Source: Thiodiazotropha sp040506275 (GTDB taxonomy: Bacteria > Pseudomonadota > Gammaproteobacteria > Chromatiales > Chromatiaceae). From it: DNA of 64,000 bases. Where the stretch lies: assembly GCA_040506275.1 (NCBI GenBank), contig JBEVXD010000001.1, positions 310,001 through 374,000 on the forward strand, in the 5' to 3' direction. Each line of letters starts with the position of its first letter. Within the stretch, counting starts at the first letter, position 1. The translations under genes were made by a program, and so were the position numbers. Below, one piece after another: positions 17,675 to 26,849 of this stretch. The notes under the pieces were generated by a model. It saw only the letters and a list, made by a program, of their open reading frames with translations. It did no database searches and was not told the DNA's origin.

Positions 17675-19372
17675 ATGAACAATATTATCTTTCTCATCTT
17701 TCGGCGCATGAGAGCGCCATTATTGACTTTAGTATTGGCCTACTCAATCGCCATGCTCGGGTTGGTCCTGATACCTGGTGAGGATGCAGATGGCAATGTC
17801 TGGCATATGGATTTTTTCCATGCTTTCTATTTTGTCAGCTTCATGTCGAGCACCATCGGGTTTGGAGAACTGCCTTACCCATTCACAGCAGGGCAGCGTC
17901 TTTGGGTCAGTTTTTCAATCTTCTTTACCGTGGTTGTCTGGCTATACTCGATTGGCACCGTATTGGCTTTGCTTAAGGATGAGACATTTCAAAGAGCATT
18001 AACTGAAAGGCGATTTGCAAGAAAAATCAGCAGATTGAGGGAATCTTTTTATCTGGTTTGTGGTTACGGCCAAACAGGGGAGGCGCTGGTCAAGGCACTC
18101 ACAGATCGCAGCCAGCATGCAGTGGTAATCGATGTTCTTCAGGAGCGGGTAAATCTACTGAAATTGGAGAATCTGCGAGAGTATGTGCCAGGTTTATCTG
18201 CTGATGCCCGCTTACCGGCTCATTTGATGGAGGCTGGCCTGCTGCACCCCCTCTGTATGGGAGTGGTGGCATTAACCAACTCCAACGAAACCAATCTCAA
18301 GATAGCCATTACTTCCAAGTTACTGCACCCGGACATCGACGTGATCTGCCGTGCAGACTCCCATGATATAGAAAAGAATATGGCCTCTTTCGGTACCGAT
18401 TACATCATTGATCCCTTTGATGCCTTTGCCCTTTATCTGGCTACTGCCGTTCAGGCACCCTGCCTGAGCCTGCTGCAGGATTGGTTATCCCTGGGTAAGA
18501 GAGATATGCTCAGTGAGCCTGTCCATCCTCCAAGAAAAGGGTTGTGGGTGATTTGCGGCTACGGCCGATTCGGCAAGGCGGTATACGATAAGTTGGTGAA
18601 GGAGGAGTTTGAGGTTGTCGTGATTGAGGCTGAGCCTGATCGTACGGGCAGTCCCCACTCTACAATGGTGACGGGACGTGGCACAGAGGCGGATACCTTG
18701 CTCGAAGCGAACATTGATCGAGCAGTAGGTCTGGTAGCTGGAACTGATAACGATGCCAACAATCTGTCGATTATCATGACAGCCAGGGGTTTGAATGCAG
18801 ACCTGTTCGTTATCCTGCGTCAGAATCGCAAGCATAATGATTCAGTAATACAGGCAGTTGGCGCGGATATGGTGATGTTACCCAGTGAAATCATTGCCAA
18901 CCGTATACGGGTATTATTGGGTGCCCCTATGCAACATCAGTTCGTCACTATGGTGATGCACCAGGATGATGAATGGGCCTGCCAGCTGATCAGTCGTATA
19001 TCCGCGTTGGTGACTGATCACGCCCCGGATGTATGGGAAGTTGCGTTCGCCGAGCAAGACACCCATGCGGTGTGCCAATATGTACATGAGGGGCGCAATC
19101 TCACACTGGGTGAATTGACCAGAGACCCTAGAAACAGGGATCTCAATTTGCCTTGTATCCCCTTGATGTTATTGAGGCACAATGAATATAGCCTGTTACC
19201 TGAAGAAGATCTGATTGTTCAAAAGGATGATCGGTTGCTATTCTGCGGGAAGGTGTCAGCAAGAAATCGCATGGAGTGGACACTGCAAAATGAAAACGCG
19301 CTGAACTATATTCTTACGGGAGAGACCAGTCCGCAAGGCTGGGTCTGGCGCCAACTAAGAAAAGAGAGGTGA
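17675..19372 (+). CDS. K+ channel-like protein with two TrkA-N/RCK domains
   Basis: A 565-residue membrane protein. Two helices (~14-33 and ~78-100) flank a pore loop with STIGFGE, a variant of the K+ selectivity filter TxGYGD. Two cytoplasmic NAD-binding TrkA-N domains follow, with Rossmann motifs CGYGQTGEA (~128) and CGYGRFGKA (~295), each followed by an acidic ribose-binding region, plus a TrkA-C-like tail. It probably passes K+ (or another cation) under nucleotide control. The Phe in the filter and Glu in place of Asp occur in other bacterial channels of this type. It is in an operon with DUF6394 upstream and hemerythrin one base downstream. Confidence 0.9.
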   Translation: MNNIIFLIFRRMRAPLLTLVLAYSIAMLGLVLIPGEDADGNVWHMDFFHAFYFVSFMSSTIGFGELPYPFTAGQRLWVSFSIFFTVVVWLYSIGTVLALLKDETFQRALTERRFARKISRLRESFYLVCGYGQTGEALVKALTDRSQHAVVIDVLQERVNLLKLENLREYVPGLSADARLPAHLMEAGLLHPLCMGVVALTNSNETNLKIAITSKLLHPDIDVICRADSHDIEKNMASFGTDYIIDPFDAFALYLATAVQAPCLSLLQDWLSLGKRDMLSEPVHPPRKGLWVICGYGRFGKAVYDKLVKEEFEVVVIEAEPDRTGSPHSTMVTGRGTEADTLLEANIDRAVGLVAGTDNDANNLSIIMTARGLNADLFVILRQNRKHNDSVIQAVGADMVMLPSEIIANRIRVLLGAPMQHQFVTMVMHQDDEWACQLISRISALVTDHAPDVWEVAFAEQDTHAVCQYVHEGRNLTLGELTRDPRNRDLNLPCIPLMLLRHNEYSLLPEEDLIVQKDDRLLFCGKVSARNRMEWTLQNENALNYILTGETSPQGWVWRQLRKER

Positions 19373-19373
19373 C

Positions 19374-19931
19374 ATGAGCCCATTATTGGAAAAGTTGCAC
19401 CGAGACCATATCAATCTCGCTCGTCTGCTTGACCTGCTTTCTGCAGAGCTGGATGCCCTGGCTGCAGGCCATGAGTCAAATTTCGATTTGAAAATCGAAA
19501 TGCTGGATTATATCGAGCATTATGCTGAGAAAGTGCACCATCCCACTGAAGATCAAATCAACAGTGTTGCCTTCAAGAAGAAATCAATGCAGTCCCATAC
19601 AGCACTATATGAGCGGATATGTCGTGAACATGTCAGCCTACTAGGATTGGCAAATCGTTTTCGAACCACCCTTGAAGGTGCTATGCAGGGCGCGGTGTTG
19701 TTGCGTGATGAAGTCGAAACACAGGGGCGTGAGTTTGTTGCTCTGCAACGCCAGCATATTGACACTGAAGAGGAAGAGGTCTTCCCTCTGGTTGAACAGG
19801 CGTTGAATGATAAAGAGTGGAAAAAGCTGGAAGCAGAGGTCACACATGGTGATGACCCTGTTTTTCATCGTCAGGATTACAATCGATTTCGTAGCCTGAT
19901 CGACTATCTCAAGGTTCACGAAGATGAGTAG
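19374..19931 (+). CDS. Hemerythrin-domain protein
   Basis: A 185-residue four-helix protein of the hemerythrin HHE family. Candidate di-iron ligands are the His pair in LHRDHINLARLL near the N-terminus, HYAEKVHHPTED at ~50-60, HTALYERICREHVSL, and HIDTEEEEVFPLVEQ at ~125. Such proteins bind O2, NO or respond to iron and redox. AGAGAGGTGAC precedes the ATG and the start lies one base after the channel stop, so the channel and this protein should be made together. The full-length domain has no fused output domain. Confidence 0.9.
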   Translation: MSPLLEKLHRDHINLARLLDLLSAELDALAAGHESNFDLKIEMLDYIEHYAEKVHHPTEDQINSVAFKKKSMQSHTALYERICREHVSLLGLANRFRTTLEGAMQGAVLLRDEVETQGREFVALQRQHIDTEEEEVFPLVEQALNDKEWKKLEAEVTHGDDPVFHRQDYNRFRSLIDYLKVHEDE

Positions 19932-20200
19932 CTCGATCTGAATAGCCCAAATTAGATTACCCCTTTGTTTCACCACAATCCGTAGCTGCAAGTGTAAATT
20001 CTACCCCCCCAGAGTGTGGCCAGGCCACACTTGGATGGGTTAATAGTGCAGTCGAGACTACTTTTTTACGCAATATCAGACTCTCCCTTGGACTGTGCTG
20101 TACTGGTGAACAGGATTGTCGTGCAATAATCACATTACCTAAATAGCCTGATTTGCTGATTGCAGTTTTTCTGTAGTTACTTTGTGCCTCCAGGTTTCTA
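19932..20200. other. Intergenic region with a near-perfect palindrome
   Basis: No gene seen. AGTGTGGCC-A-GGCCACACT at 20013-20031 is a 9-bp palindrome just after a C7 run. It lies 80 bases beyond the hemerythrin stop and could be a protein-binding site or a weak terminator (no T-run follows). Confidence 0.4.
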
Positions 20201-20228
20201 TAAAGGATCGAATCAGGTTGGCCGATAG
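20201..20228 (+). promoter_or_regulatory. Sigma28 (FliA)-like promoter for the motY-like gene
   Basis: TAAAGGAT, then 12 bases, then GCCGATAG closely resembles the flagellar consensus TAAAGTTT-N11-GCCGATAA, with a spacer one base longer. It lies ~66 bases before the start codon of a gene whose family is flagellar, which supports the call. Confidence 0.6.
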
Positions 20229-20293
20229 CCTATTCAGATACCGGTTAAAGCGGTAGAGATCTAGCTCAATTTTCACACTATATCGGTTTGGTG

Positions 20294-21205
20294 ATGTCTG
20301 GTTATCAACAAAAAAGTAAGCTCAGCTTTCTAATATTTAGTTTCGTCGTCATGCTTTGGTTGCCTCGAACCGCACTGCTTGGGGCCACGCAACTGGAATC
20401 TCAAATCTATATGGCTGGCTTGCATGAGTCGGAGTGGGTTTTCGCAGGCTCTGATATCAGCTGTGAGTTACGCCATCGGGTACCCCAATTTGGTCAGGCT
20501 ATTTTCCGTCGTATCGCGGGAGACGATCTCAATTTTCGAATTAACAGCTTTCAGCCCATACCTGAGAAACTCAATGGGACCTTACGGGAGGTGTCACCCG
20601 CCTGGGAGCATGAAGCGCCAGATGAGTTACAACAGCATTTGCAGATTAACTCTGGTATGCAGCCAGTCCGGCTTGGACGTAAACCGGCTGGATGGTTACT
20701 CACATTGCTGTCAAAAGGACAGGTGGGCAGTTTCGGGTTTCTCGATTGGGACGATAGTCGCAGACAGGTCTATGTCCGTCTCTCACCTGTTCAATTCCAG
20801 AAGCCTTATCGGGAGTTCAAGCATTGTCTAAGTCAACTCTCCAACGAGGGTTTTGAGTCACTGCAACAGTCGATGGTCTATTTTCCATTGGATATAGACA
20901 AACTCGGTAAGCAGGCCAAACAGAGACTTGATCGCCTGGCAAAGTATATCCAAGCTGACGAAAAGCTGGCAGGAGTCACGATCTCGGGTCATGCTGATGA
21001 TCAAGGTACCCGAAGATATAACAAGAAACTGTCAGCCAGAAGGGCAGAGAGTGTCTTCAACTATCTGGTTTCAAAGGGTGTCGATGCAGGACTGATGAAA
21101 AAGCGCCATTTTGGTGAATCAAGACCGGCGGTCGCCAAACGTACAGAGCAAGCCCGTGCAGCAAATAGACGGGCAAAGATCAGTTTGTCTCGGCATGGTG
21201 GTTAA
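20294..21205 (+). CDS. MotY-like protein with OmpA-type peptidoglycan-binding domain
   Basis: A 303-residue exported protein. The N-terminal hydrophobic segment (LSFLIFSFVVMLWLPRTALLGA) is a signal peptide or anchor. The middle region, with ISCELRHRVPQFGQAIFRRIAGDDLNFRI, resembles the MotY N-terminal domain that contacts the stator. Residues ~185-300 are an OmpA-like domain (SGHADDQGTRRYNKKLSARRAESV...NRRAKISL). MotY builds the T-ring that holds Na+-driven PomAB stators. Several starts are in frame: TTG 20288, GTG 20291 and ATG 20294. I take the ATG. The FliA-like promoter upstream agrees with a motility role. A generic OmpA-family envelope protein is the alternative. Confidence 0.8.
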   Translation: MSGYQQKSKLSFLIFSFVVMLWLPRTALLGATQLESQIYMAGLHESEWVFAGSDISCELRHRVPQFGQAIFRRIAGDDLNFRINSFQPIPEKLNGTLREVSPAWEHEAPDELQQHLQINSGMQPVRLGRKPAGWLLTLLSKGQVGSFGFLDWDDSRRQVYVRLSPVQFQKPYREFKHCLSQLSNEGFESLQQSMVYFPLDIDKLGKQAKQRLDRLAKYIQADEKLAGVTISGHADDQGTRRYNKKLSARRAESVFNYLVSKGVDAGLMKKRHFGESRPAVAKRTEQARAANRRAKISLSRHGG

Positions 21206-21308
21206 GATTCTAGAGCATCCCTGATTCGTTGCATTTAAATCTCTCCCAGAGCATGGTAAGGGAAAAGGGGTAAATATTTCAGATTACCCTAAATCCTAGC
21301 GAACACCG

Positions 21309-21399
21309 TTGTAGGTATGATATGCGCTGCGCCATCTGATGTTTTCTTGGTACTTGCCGTAGACAATTGTCGGATGGCGCTTTGCTTATCCGACCTACA
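21309..21399. repeat. REP-like inverted repeat (TGTAGG...CCGACCTACA type)
   Basis: GTTGTAGGTATGATATGCGC and the inverted arm GGCGCTTTGCTTATCCGACC (with TGCGCCATC opposite GATGGCGC) form an imperfect stem with a ~25-base loop. This resembles widespread REP/BIME-type palindromes of Gammaproteobacteria. It lies in the 480-base gap before phaB. Confidence 0.6.
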
Positions 21400-21689
21400 T
21401 CAGTTCCGGTAAAACAGACAGTGTCACGCTGTAATTCCGTACAATTATTGCGGGATACAATCCATATGGCTTTAGCGTGATATCTTGACTAGAATACTAC
21501 CCATATGCTTATGCAAGCATAGAAAAAATTAATAAAAATGACGGGCCGGATAATCACAGTGTCATACATAACGGGCACTGACAGAGATTCATGCGTAAAA
21601 AAATTGATCATGCATCTTTGTAGCTTTATTCCAAGATTCCGATCTGTCGAACACCAAAAATAAATATTTAATTAATGAGGAGATGTTTC

Positions 21690-22412
21690 ATGGCACGCGT
21701 TGCACTCGTAACAGGAGGAACCCGTGGGATTGGCGAGGCGATAAGCCTGGCATTGAAAGAAGCTGGGTATACAGTCGCTGCCAATTATGGCGGAAATCAG
21801 CAAGCAGCAGATGCATTCACACAAGCCACAGGTATACCTAGTTATAAGTTCGATGTCAGCGATTATGAGGCAGTCAAAGCGGGGATTGCCAAGATTGAGG
21901 ATGATCTTGGTCCGGTAGAGGTATTGATCAATAACGCCGGCATCACCAGAGACGGCACCATGCACAAAATGACCTTTGAAAACTGGGATAAAGTTATCCA
22001 GACAAATCTGGCTTCTTGCTTCAATACCTGCAAATTTGTGATCAATGGCATGCGAGAGCGGGGATTCGGCCGTATTGTCAATGTTGGTTCGGTAAATGGC
22101 CAGGCTGGTCAATATGGGCAGGTGAACTACGCAGCAGCAAAATCAGGTATACATGGGTTTACCAAGGCGCTTGCTTTGGAGGGTGCAGGTAAGGGGATTA
22201 CCGTCAACGCAGTTGCTCCAGGCTACGTCTCTACAGACATGGTGCGCGCCGTACCAGAAGCTGTATTGGAGAAAATTATCAAGACTATTCCTGTAGGGCG
22301 ATTGGGGGAACCTGAGGATATAGCCCGCACAGTTCTATTTCTGATTGCTGATGAGGCCGGCTTTATAACCGGTTCCACGCTTTCTGTGAATGGTGGACAG
22401 CATATGTACTGA
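21690..22412 (+). CDS. phaB: Acetoacetyl-CoA reductase
   Basis: A 240-residue short-chain dehydrogenase. NADPH-binding TGGTRGIG is at ~9-16, NNAG at ~85, and the catalytic Ser-Tyr-Lys set is NVGSVNGQAGQYGQVNYAAAKSG. FNTCKFVINGMRERGFGRIVN and the VNGGQHMY C-terminus match PhaB rather than FabG. It reduces acetoacetyl-CoA to (R)-3-hydroxybutyryl-CoA for polyhydroxybutyrate. The ATG at 21690 follows GAGGAG; an upstream in-frame ATG at 21675 would precede that site and is rejected. phaA and phaC are not in the window, so it is a single-gene unit with its own terminator. Confidence 0.93.
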   Translation: MARVALVTGGTRGIGEAISLALKEAGYTVAANYGGNQQAADAFTQATGIPSYKFDVSDYEAVKAGIAKIEDDLGPVEVLINNAGITRDGTMHKMTFENWDKVIQTNLASCFNTCKFVINGMRERGFGRIVNVGSVNGQAGQYGQVNYAAAKSGIHGFTKALALEGAGKGITVNAVAPGYVSTDMVRAVPEAVLEKIIKTIPVGRLGEPEDIARTVLFLIADEAGFITGSTLSVNGGQHMY

Positions 22413-22486
22413 TTTATCTTCCAGGACACGCTGTTATATGTAGGAATTAAACCAAACGTTCTGTTTTCTGACGCTTTTAATCCTCT

Positions 22487-22522
22487 CCTTCTCCCTCTTG
22501 GAGAAGGCGCGTTCGTTTTTTT
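22487..22522 (+). terminator. Rho-independent terminator after phaB
   Basis: CCTTCTCC-CTCTT-GGAGAAGG is a perfect 8-bp stem, followed by CGCG and then TTCGTTTTTTT, 75 bases past the stop. Confidence 0.8.
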
Positions 22523-22579
22523 ATTTTCCAGCCTCAAAAAAACCATAATTATTCACGAGTTATCCACCTCCCTTGGATG

Positions 22580-22606
22580 TCAAGTTTCGAGCTGATTCGC
22601 CGTAAA
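22580..22606 (+). promoter_or_regulatory. Sigma28 (FliA)-like promoter for the Aer-like receptor
   Basis: TCAAGTTT-N11-GCCGTAAA differs from the flagellar consensus TAAAGTTT-N11-GCCGATAA at only three positions and keeps the exact 11-base spacer. It lies 63 bases before the receptor start. Confidence 0.7.
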
Positions 22607-22669
22607 TATTGATATCTGATTGCGCCTTTCTTTCGACATCGTTTTAAAAAATGACAACAAGAGCTAACC

Positions 22670-24241
22670 ATGAAGATTAACAAGCCAGTAACCGATAGAA
22701 ATGTTGATATACACAGTGATCAAATAATATTATCAACAACTGATTTAAAGGGAAGCATCACCTACATCAATCAGGACTTCATGGATGTGAGCGGCTTCCT
22801 GGCAGATGAGCTGATTGGAAATAATCACAATGTTATTCGTCATCCTGATATGCCACCCGCAGCATTCGAAGAGCTGTGGGCGAAGGTGAAATCAGGAAAG
22901 CCCTGGATGGGCATGGTCAAGAATCGATGCAAAAACGGAGATCACTACTGGATTGACGCATTTGTGACCCCAATTCTCAAGGATGGTGCTGTGGTGGAGT
23001 ACCAGTCGGTGCGCTACAAAGCGAAACAAGAGTGGATAGAACGAGCAAAACCGATCTATAAAAAGTTGTTGGAAGGTAAGCCATTCACACGGAGTTTTCT
23101 TTCCAGGATAAGTCTTACTAACAAGTTAATTCTTGGTAATGTAATCGCTCTACTGCCTGCTGCCATTTCGATATTGCTGCCAGCTTTTGCCGGTTTTTCT
23201 CTTTTTGGCCTGCTTATCACTCTACTGCTGTCAGTTGGTATCAATTGGACTTTAATGGGATCTTTCAGGCAGGTTGTGGTGAGAACAAAAGAGATTGTTG
23301 ATCAACCTGTCATGAGTCAAATCTACACCGGGCGTGATGATGAGACAGGTCAGATATTACTGGCTCTGAAAATGTATGAGTCGCAAATTAATGCCATTGT
23401 AGGTCGGATGACAGATGCCACACACAAGATGGGTGATGTGGCTGACATGAATGTTCAAACCTCTCAACAGACCAGGCAGGGTATGGATATACAGCAGAGT
23501 GAGCTGACCCAGGTCGCAACAGCGATGACTGAGATGACCGCCACTGTTCAGGAGATTGCAGCAAATGCTTCAGCTGCAGCTGACTCAACCAGGTTAGGAC
23601 AAAAAGAGGCTGGAAGCGGACAAGCTGTTGTGGAAAAGACCATAGCAGCCATAAATACACTGGCAGTTGATATTCAACAGACATCTGAAGTCATTCGGAA
23701 TTTATCGTCAAACAGTGCTGAGATCGCCAAGATATTGGAAGTAATCAAAGGCATTGCTGAGCAGACCAATCTGCTTGCCTTGAATGCGGCAATAGAGGCT
23801 GCCAGAGCTGGTGAAAATGGACGAGGCTTCGCAGTTGTAGCAGATGAGGTACGCACACTGGCTGGTCGAACAACTGAATCGGCGAGAGAGATCGAGGAGA
23901 TGATTGAGTTGTTACAGGATGGCAGCAAGGATGCAGTTTCTGCGATGCAAAACAACCGTGACCAGGCAGAGTCGAGTGTCGATCTTGCAGCCAAGGCCGG
24001 TCTGGCTTTGGAGGCAATATCCGGTGCAATCGATATAATTACTGAGATGAATGTTCAGATCGAGACCGCTTCGGAAGAGCAGAGCACCGTGGCTGAAGAG
24101 ATGAACAAGAACGTCCTAAAAATAAGCCAGGTGGCAGATTCCACTGCAGTAGGTGCGAAGCAGGTCGATGAAACCACCCGTGAGACACTAGATACCATCA
24201 AACAGCTCAGTCACCTGGTGATGCAGTTTATGCATAGATGA
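22670..24241 (+). CDS. Aer-like PAS methyl-accepting chemotaxis protein
   Basis: A 523-residue chemoreceptor. An N-terminal cytoplasmic PAS domain (~15-125) has ITYINQDFMDVSGFLADELIG and NVIRHPDMPPAAFEELW, the pattern of the FAD-binding Aer family. Two helices without a periplasmic domain (~150-195) follow, then a HAMP-like stretch and the signalling hairpin with EIAKILEVIKGIAEQTNLLALNAAIEAARAGE at its tip. It probably reports redox or oxygen state to the chemotaxis kinase. The PAS FAD site cannot be proven from sequence alone. A sigma28-like promoter lies upstream. Confidence 0.93.
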   Translation: MKINKPVTDRNVDIHSDQIILSTTDLKGSITYINQDFMDVSGFLADELIGNNHNVIRHPDMPPAAFEELWAKVKSGKPWMGMVKNRCKNGDHYWIDAFVTPILKDGAVVEYQSVRYKAKQEWIERAKPIYKKLLEGKPFTRSFLSRISLTNKLILGNVIALLPAAISILLPAFAGFSLFGLLITLLLSVGINWTLMGSFRQVVVRTKEIVDQPVMSQIYTGRDDETGQILLALKMYESQINAIVGRMTDATHKMGDVADMNVQTSQQTRQGMDIQQSELTQVATAMTEMTATVQEIAANASAAADSTRLGQKEAGSGQAVVEKTIAAINTLAVDIQQTSEVIRNLSSNSAEIAKILEVIKGIAEQTNLLALNAAIEAARAGENGRGFAVVADEVRTLAGRTTESAREIEEMIELLQDGSKDAVSAMQNNRDQAESSVDLAAKAGLALEAISGAIDIITEMNVQIETASEEQSTVAEEMNKNVLKISQVADSTAVGAKQVDETTRETLDTIKQLSHLVMQFMHR

Positions 24242-24526
24242 TGAAATTACTACGATAGTATCTTGATTGGTCAAGGGAATCCCTGATCAATCCATAAATA
24301 GGCTCGAGATGTCTGAAATAGGATGACTCTGAGTTAAAAAGCTACGTAATAGTGGGCTATACCTGCGTCTTCACCTAGATACAAAGCCTTTCATCACAAC
24401 AGGTAACTGATCCAGAATTAAACAGAGATTTCCCAAAGATTTGTGGATGCCACAGTGTGTTTCATGAAGGAAATGAAGGACGATTTATACAATTACGATA
24501 ATTGATTAGTGTCTTGAAGTGATTGT

Positions 24527-24600
24527 TTGGCCGTGTGGTAAATTCTGTAACACTCAGCCGGATCACAAGGGAACCCCGCTACTGGACTATTCTGCACTGC
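24527..24600. repeat. Dispersed repeat family B remnant
   Basis: GGCCGTGTGGTAAATTCTGT at the left matches the family B end. GGGAACCCCGCTACTGG and the following TATTCTGC stretch match 45506-45530 with a few changes. The rest of 24242-24626 contains nothing else recognisable; an ORF reading through it is not supported. Confidence 0.6.
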
Positions 24601-24626
24601 ACACGAGTTATTCTCCATATTCTGAT

Positions 24627-24659
24627 ATTCAGCAAAATATCAGTTTGTTACGCTATACT
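24627..24659 (+). promoter_or_regulatory. Likely autoregulated promoter of the two-component operon
   Basis: ATTCAG at 24627 and TATCAG at 24638 are direct repeats 11 bases apart, the usual spacing of OmpR-family half-sites. TATACT at 24654-24659 is a good -10 box, so the repeats overlap the -35 position. The same hexamer repeats with 11-base phasing at 28749-28787. Confidence 0.5.
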
Positions 24660-24742
24660 TCTGTGCATATAGGTGAGAAATATTTAATGAAAACAAGCGG
24701 ATATAATGCAAACTGTTTTGCAGTTCAGATTATATATTAATT

Positions 24743-25408
24743 GTGAAAATACTACTGGTTGAAGATTCGATACGTTTGCAACGTTCACTACATGCTGGCT
24801 TGAACAGGCATGGTTTTTCTGTGGATCAGGCATTTGATGGTGAACAGGCGTTAGCGTTCATCAAGATGAATGAATATGACACTATCATTCTCGACCTGGT
24901 ATTGCCAAAGGTGCATGGGCTAAACGTACTATCGACTTTGCGTAGAGAAGGTAATAATTGCCAGGTGTTGATTCTCTCTGCAAATGACCAGACTGAAGAC
25001 CGGATTCGTGGTCTTGATCTCGGTGCAGATGACTATATGGTCAAGCCATTTTCATTTGATGAACTGATTTCCCGGCTTCGGGCATTAAACAGACGTCAAT
25101 CTGGAACTAAAAATCCCATTCTTAAAGTAGATGGCGTTGAAATAGATACGGTGGCTCGTATGGTTAGCTTCAATGAGAATACGATCAATCTTACGCCGCA
25201 CGAATTCAAACTACTGGAATATCTTTCTCACAGACGAGGGCGAGTTTTTTCCCATGACCAACTCATAGACCAGCTTTACGATGCTGCCAGTTATGTAACG
25301 CGTAATGCCGTTGAAGCGCATATAAGCTCGTTACGTAAACGATTGAAGGCATCCGGAGCGCCTGGTCTTGTGAAAACAAGACGCGGTTTCGGTTACTTGG
25401 TTGAATAG
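24743..25408 (+). CDS. OmpR-family response regulator
   Basis: 221 residues. The receiver domain (1-115) has acid pair in LLVEDS, phospho-acceptor Asp51 in ILDLVLP and Lys in MVKPF. The winged-helix DNA-binding domain (~125-221) has NLTPHEFKLLEYLSHRRGRVFSHDQL and the recognition helix region VTRNAVEAHISSLRKRLK. It starts at a GTG (24743). It resembles QseB/PmrA-type regulators, but sequence alone does not give the signal. The sensor gene follows six bases later. ATTCAG-type direct repeats upstream of this operon and of the PepSY/Fn3 pair suggest its own binding sites. Confidence 0.93.
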   Translation: MKILLVEDSIRLQRSLHAGLNRHGFSVDQAFDGEQALAFIKMNEYDTIILDLVLPKVHGLNVLSTLRREGNNCQVLILSANDQTEDRIRGLDLGADDYMVKPFSFDELISRLRALNRRQSGTKNPILKVDGVEIDTVARMVSFNENTINLTPHEFKLLEYLSHRRGRVFSHDQLIDQLYDAASYVTRNAVEAHISSLRKRLKASGAPGLVKTRRGFGYLVE

Positions 25409-25414
25409 CGTCCC

Positions 25415-26842
25415 GTGAATTCGATCCGTAGCAGACTAAATCTCTCGATCATCAGCAGTTTGGTTCTGGTTTTATCGCTAACTGCAGTATTTCTCTATTT
25501 CCGTATCTCTCAACATGTAATGGTAGTTTACGATACGTCATTGCATGATAAGGCTCAGGCCTTGATTTCACTGACTGAGCTCGATGAGGAAGGACTGGAA
25601 TTCGACTTTGCTGAAGATGGCGTGATGAATGAGTTCGTGTTGTTAGAGAATGCGCACTACTACCAACTTTGGCAACATGATGCTCAGTTGTTGATTAAAT
25701 CACCCTCGTTGATGGATTCAGATTTGCCATTGAGAGGTATTGGCCTGGGGAAACATCAATTTGCTGATATACAGTTACCAGACGGTCGTGCTGGTCGCCT
25801 GGTCGAAATCAACTTTATGCCACGAGTTGAGATAGATGATGAAGAGGGCGTTGTTGAATTACCTGAACCAAAACAGATCTCTCTGGTCTATGCGCGTGAA
25901 CGAAGAACGCTTGATGAAACACTTTTTGCGATAGGGTTCACCATCTTCAGTATTGTTATTGTTGTTCTTCTGACTACAGCTTTGCTGATTTGGCATCTGG
26001 TTGGAAGAGGGCTACTACCACTGTCAACGTTGGCAAAGCAGGTGAGTGAAATTGATGAATCCAGCTTAAGTATACGTCTTAGGCAACGAGGTTCACAAAG
26101 TCTTGAGATTACGCCAATTGTAGACCAATTGAATAATTTTCTTGAACGCCTGCAATCAGCATTTGAACGGGAAAAACGCTTTTCGTCGAATGTTGCGCAC
26201 GAACTGCGTACACCACTATCCGAACTAAGAACTCTGTCTGAAGTCGGCTTGATGATCCCGGATGACCAGGATCAGCTTATAGAGTTCTTCAAGGATGTCG
26301 GTCAAATATCCAACCAAATGGAAAAGGTAGTCATCACTTTACTTGAGTTGGCGAGATCTGATGCTGGTCTATTAAGTAGTGATCCTGAAGAGATCGTTCT
26401 GTCCGAATTTTGTGATTCGATTTGGCAGCAGGCTATCAATGACCAAGGGTTCAGTAAAGACTTGATAAAAGAGATACCAGAGGGCCTTATAATCTCAACT
26501 GACCGTGAAAAATTCGCCATGATTTTGAGCAATATATTTGTAAATGCGATCAGCTATAGTCCCCAGGAAGCTGATATTGAATTGGGTGTTGAAATTCAAA
26601 ATAACAACATCGTACTCAGGGTTAAGAATGTGGCTACAGACCTGAGGCCGGAAGATATAGTGAACATGAAGGATCGCTTCTGGCGGAAAAATAAATCGCA
26701 GAGTGAAGCGAATCATTCTGGTTTGGGCCTGACCTTGGTCGACGCTATGGCAAGAATATTAAAACTTGATATTGAATTAGATCTGGATAATCAGCGCATG
26801 TTTATGGTTACTATATCCGGTGTACCGTTGGTATTGGGATGA
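25415..26842 (+). CDS. Sensor histidine kinase (partner of the OmpR-type regulator)
   Basis: A 475-residue inner-membrane kinase. TM1 is at ~10-28. A ~140-residue periplasmic domain (~35-170) is rich in acidic residues (FDFAEDGVMNEF, VEIDDEEGVVELPEPK). TM2 is at ~172-197. HAMP follows, then the H-box FSSNVAHELRTPLSELR at ~258-275 and a compact ATPase domain with DREKFAMILSNIFVNAISYS (N-box) and HSGLGLTLVDAM (G2). The N-terminal layout resembles QseC/TctE-type sensors that detect cations or small acids. The GTG start at 25415 is six bases past the regulator stop. Confidence 0.92.
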   Translation: MNSIRSRLNLSIISSLVLVLSLTAVFLYFRISQHVMVVYDTSLHDKAQALISLTELDEEGLEFDFAEDGVMNEFVLLENAHYYQLWQHDAQLLIKSPSLMDSDLPLRGIGLGKHQFADIQLPDGRAGRLVEINFMPRVEIDDEEGVVELPEPKQISLVYARERRTLDETLFAIGFTIFSIVIVVLLTTALLIWHLVGRGLLPLSTLAKQVSEIDESSLSIRLRQRGSQSLEITPIVDQLNNFLERLQSAFEREKRFSSNVAHELRTPLSELRTLSEVGLMIPDDQDQLIEFFKDVGQISNQMEKVVITLLELARSDAGLLSSDPEEIVLSEFCDSIWQQAINDQGFSKDLIKEIPEGLIISTDREKFAMILSNIFVNAISYSPQEADIELGVEIQNNNIVLRVKNVATDLRPEDIVNMKDRFWRKNKSQSEANHSGLGLTLVDAMARILKLDIELDLDNQRMFMVTISGVPLVLG

Positions 26843-26849
26843 GCAGTTT

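Noticed and set aside
20288..20293. TTG/GTG starts of the MotY-like gene
   Set aside because: Adjacent ATG gives the same protein less two residues and is the simpler start.
24519..24740. Plus-strand ORF of 73 residues before the two-component operon
   Set aside because: Reads through a family B remnant and the likely promoter; no ribosome binding site or domain.
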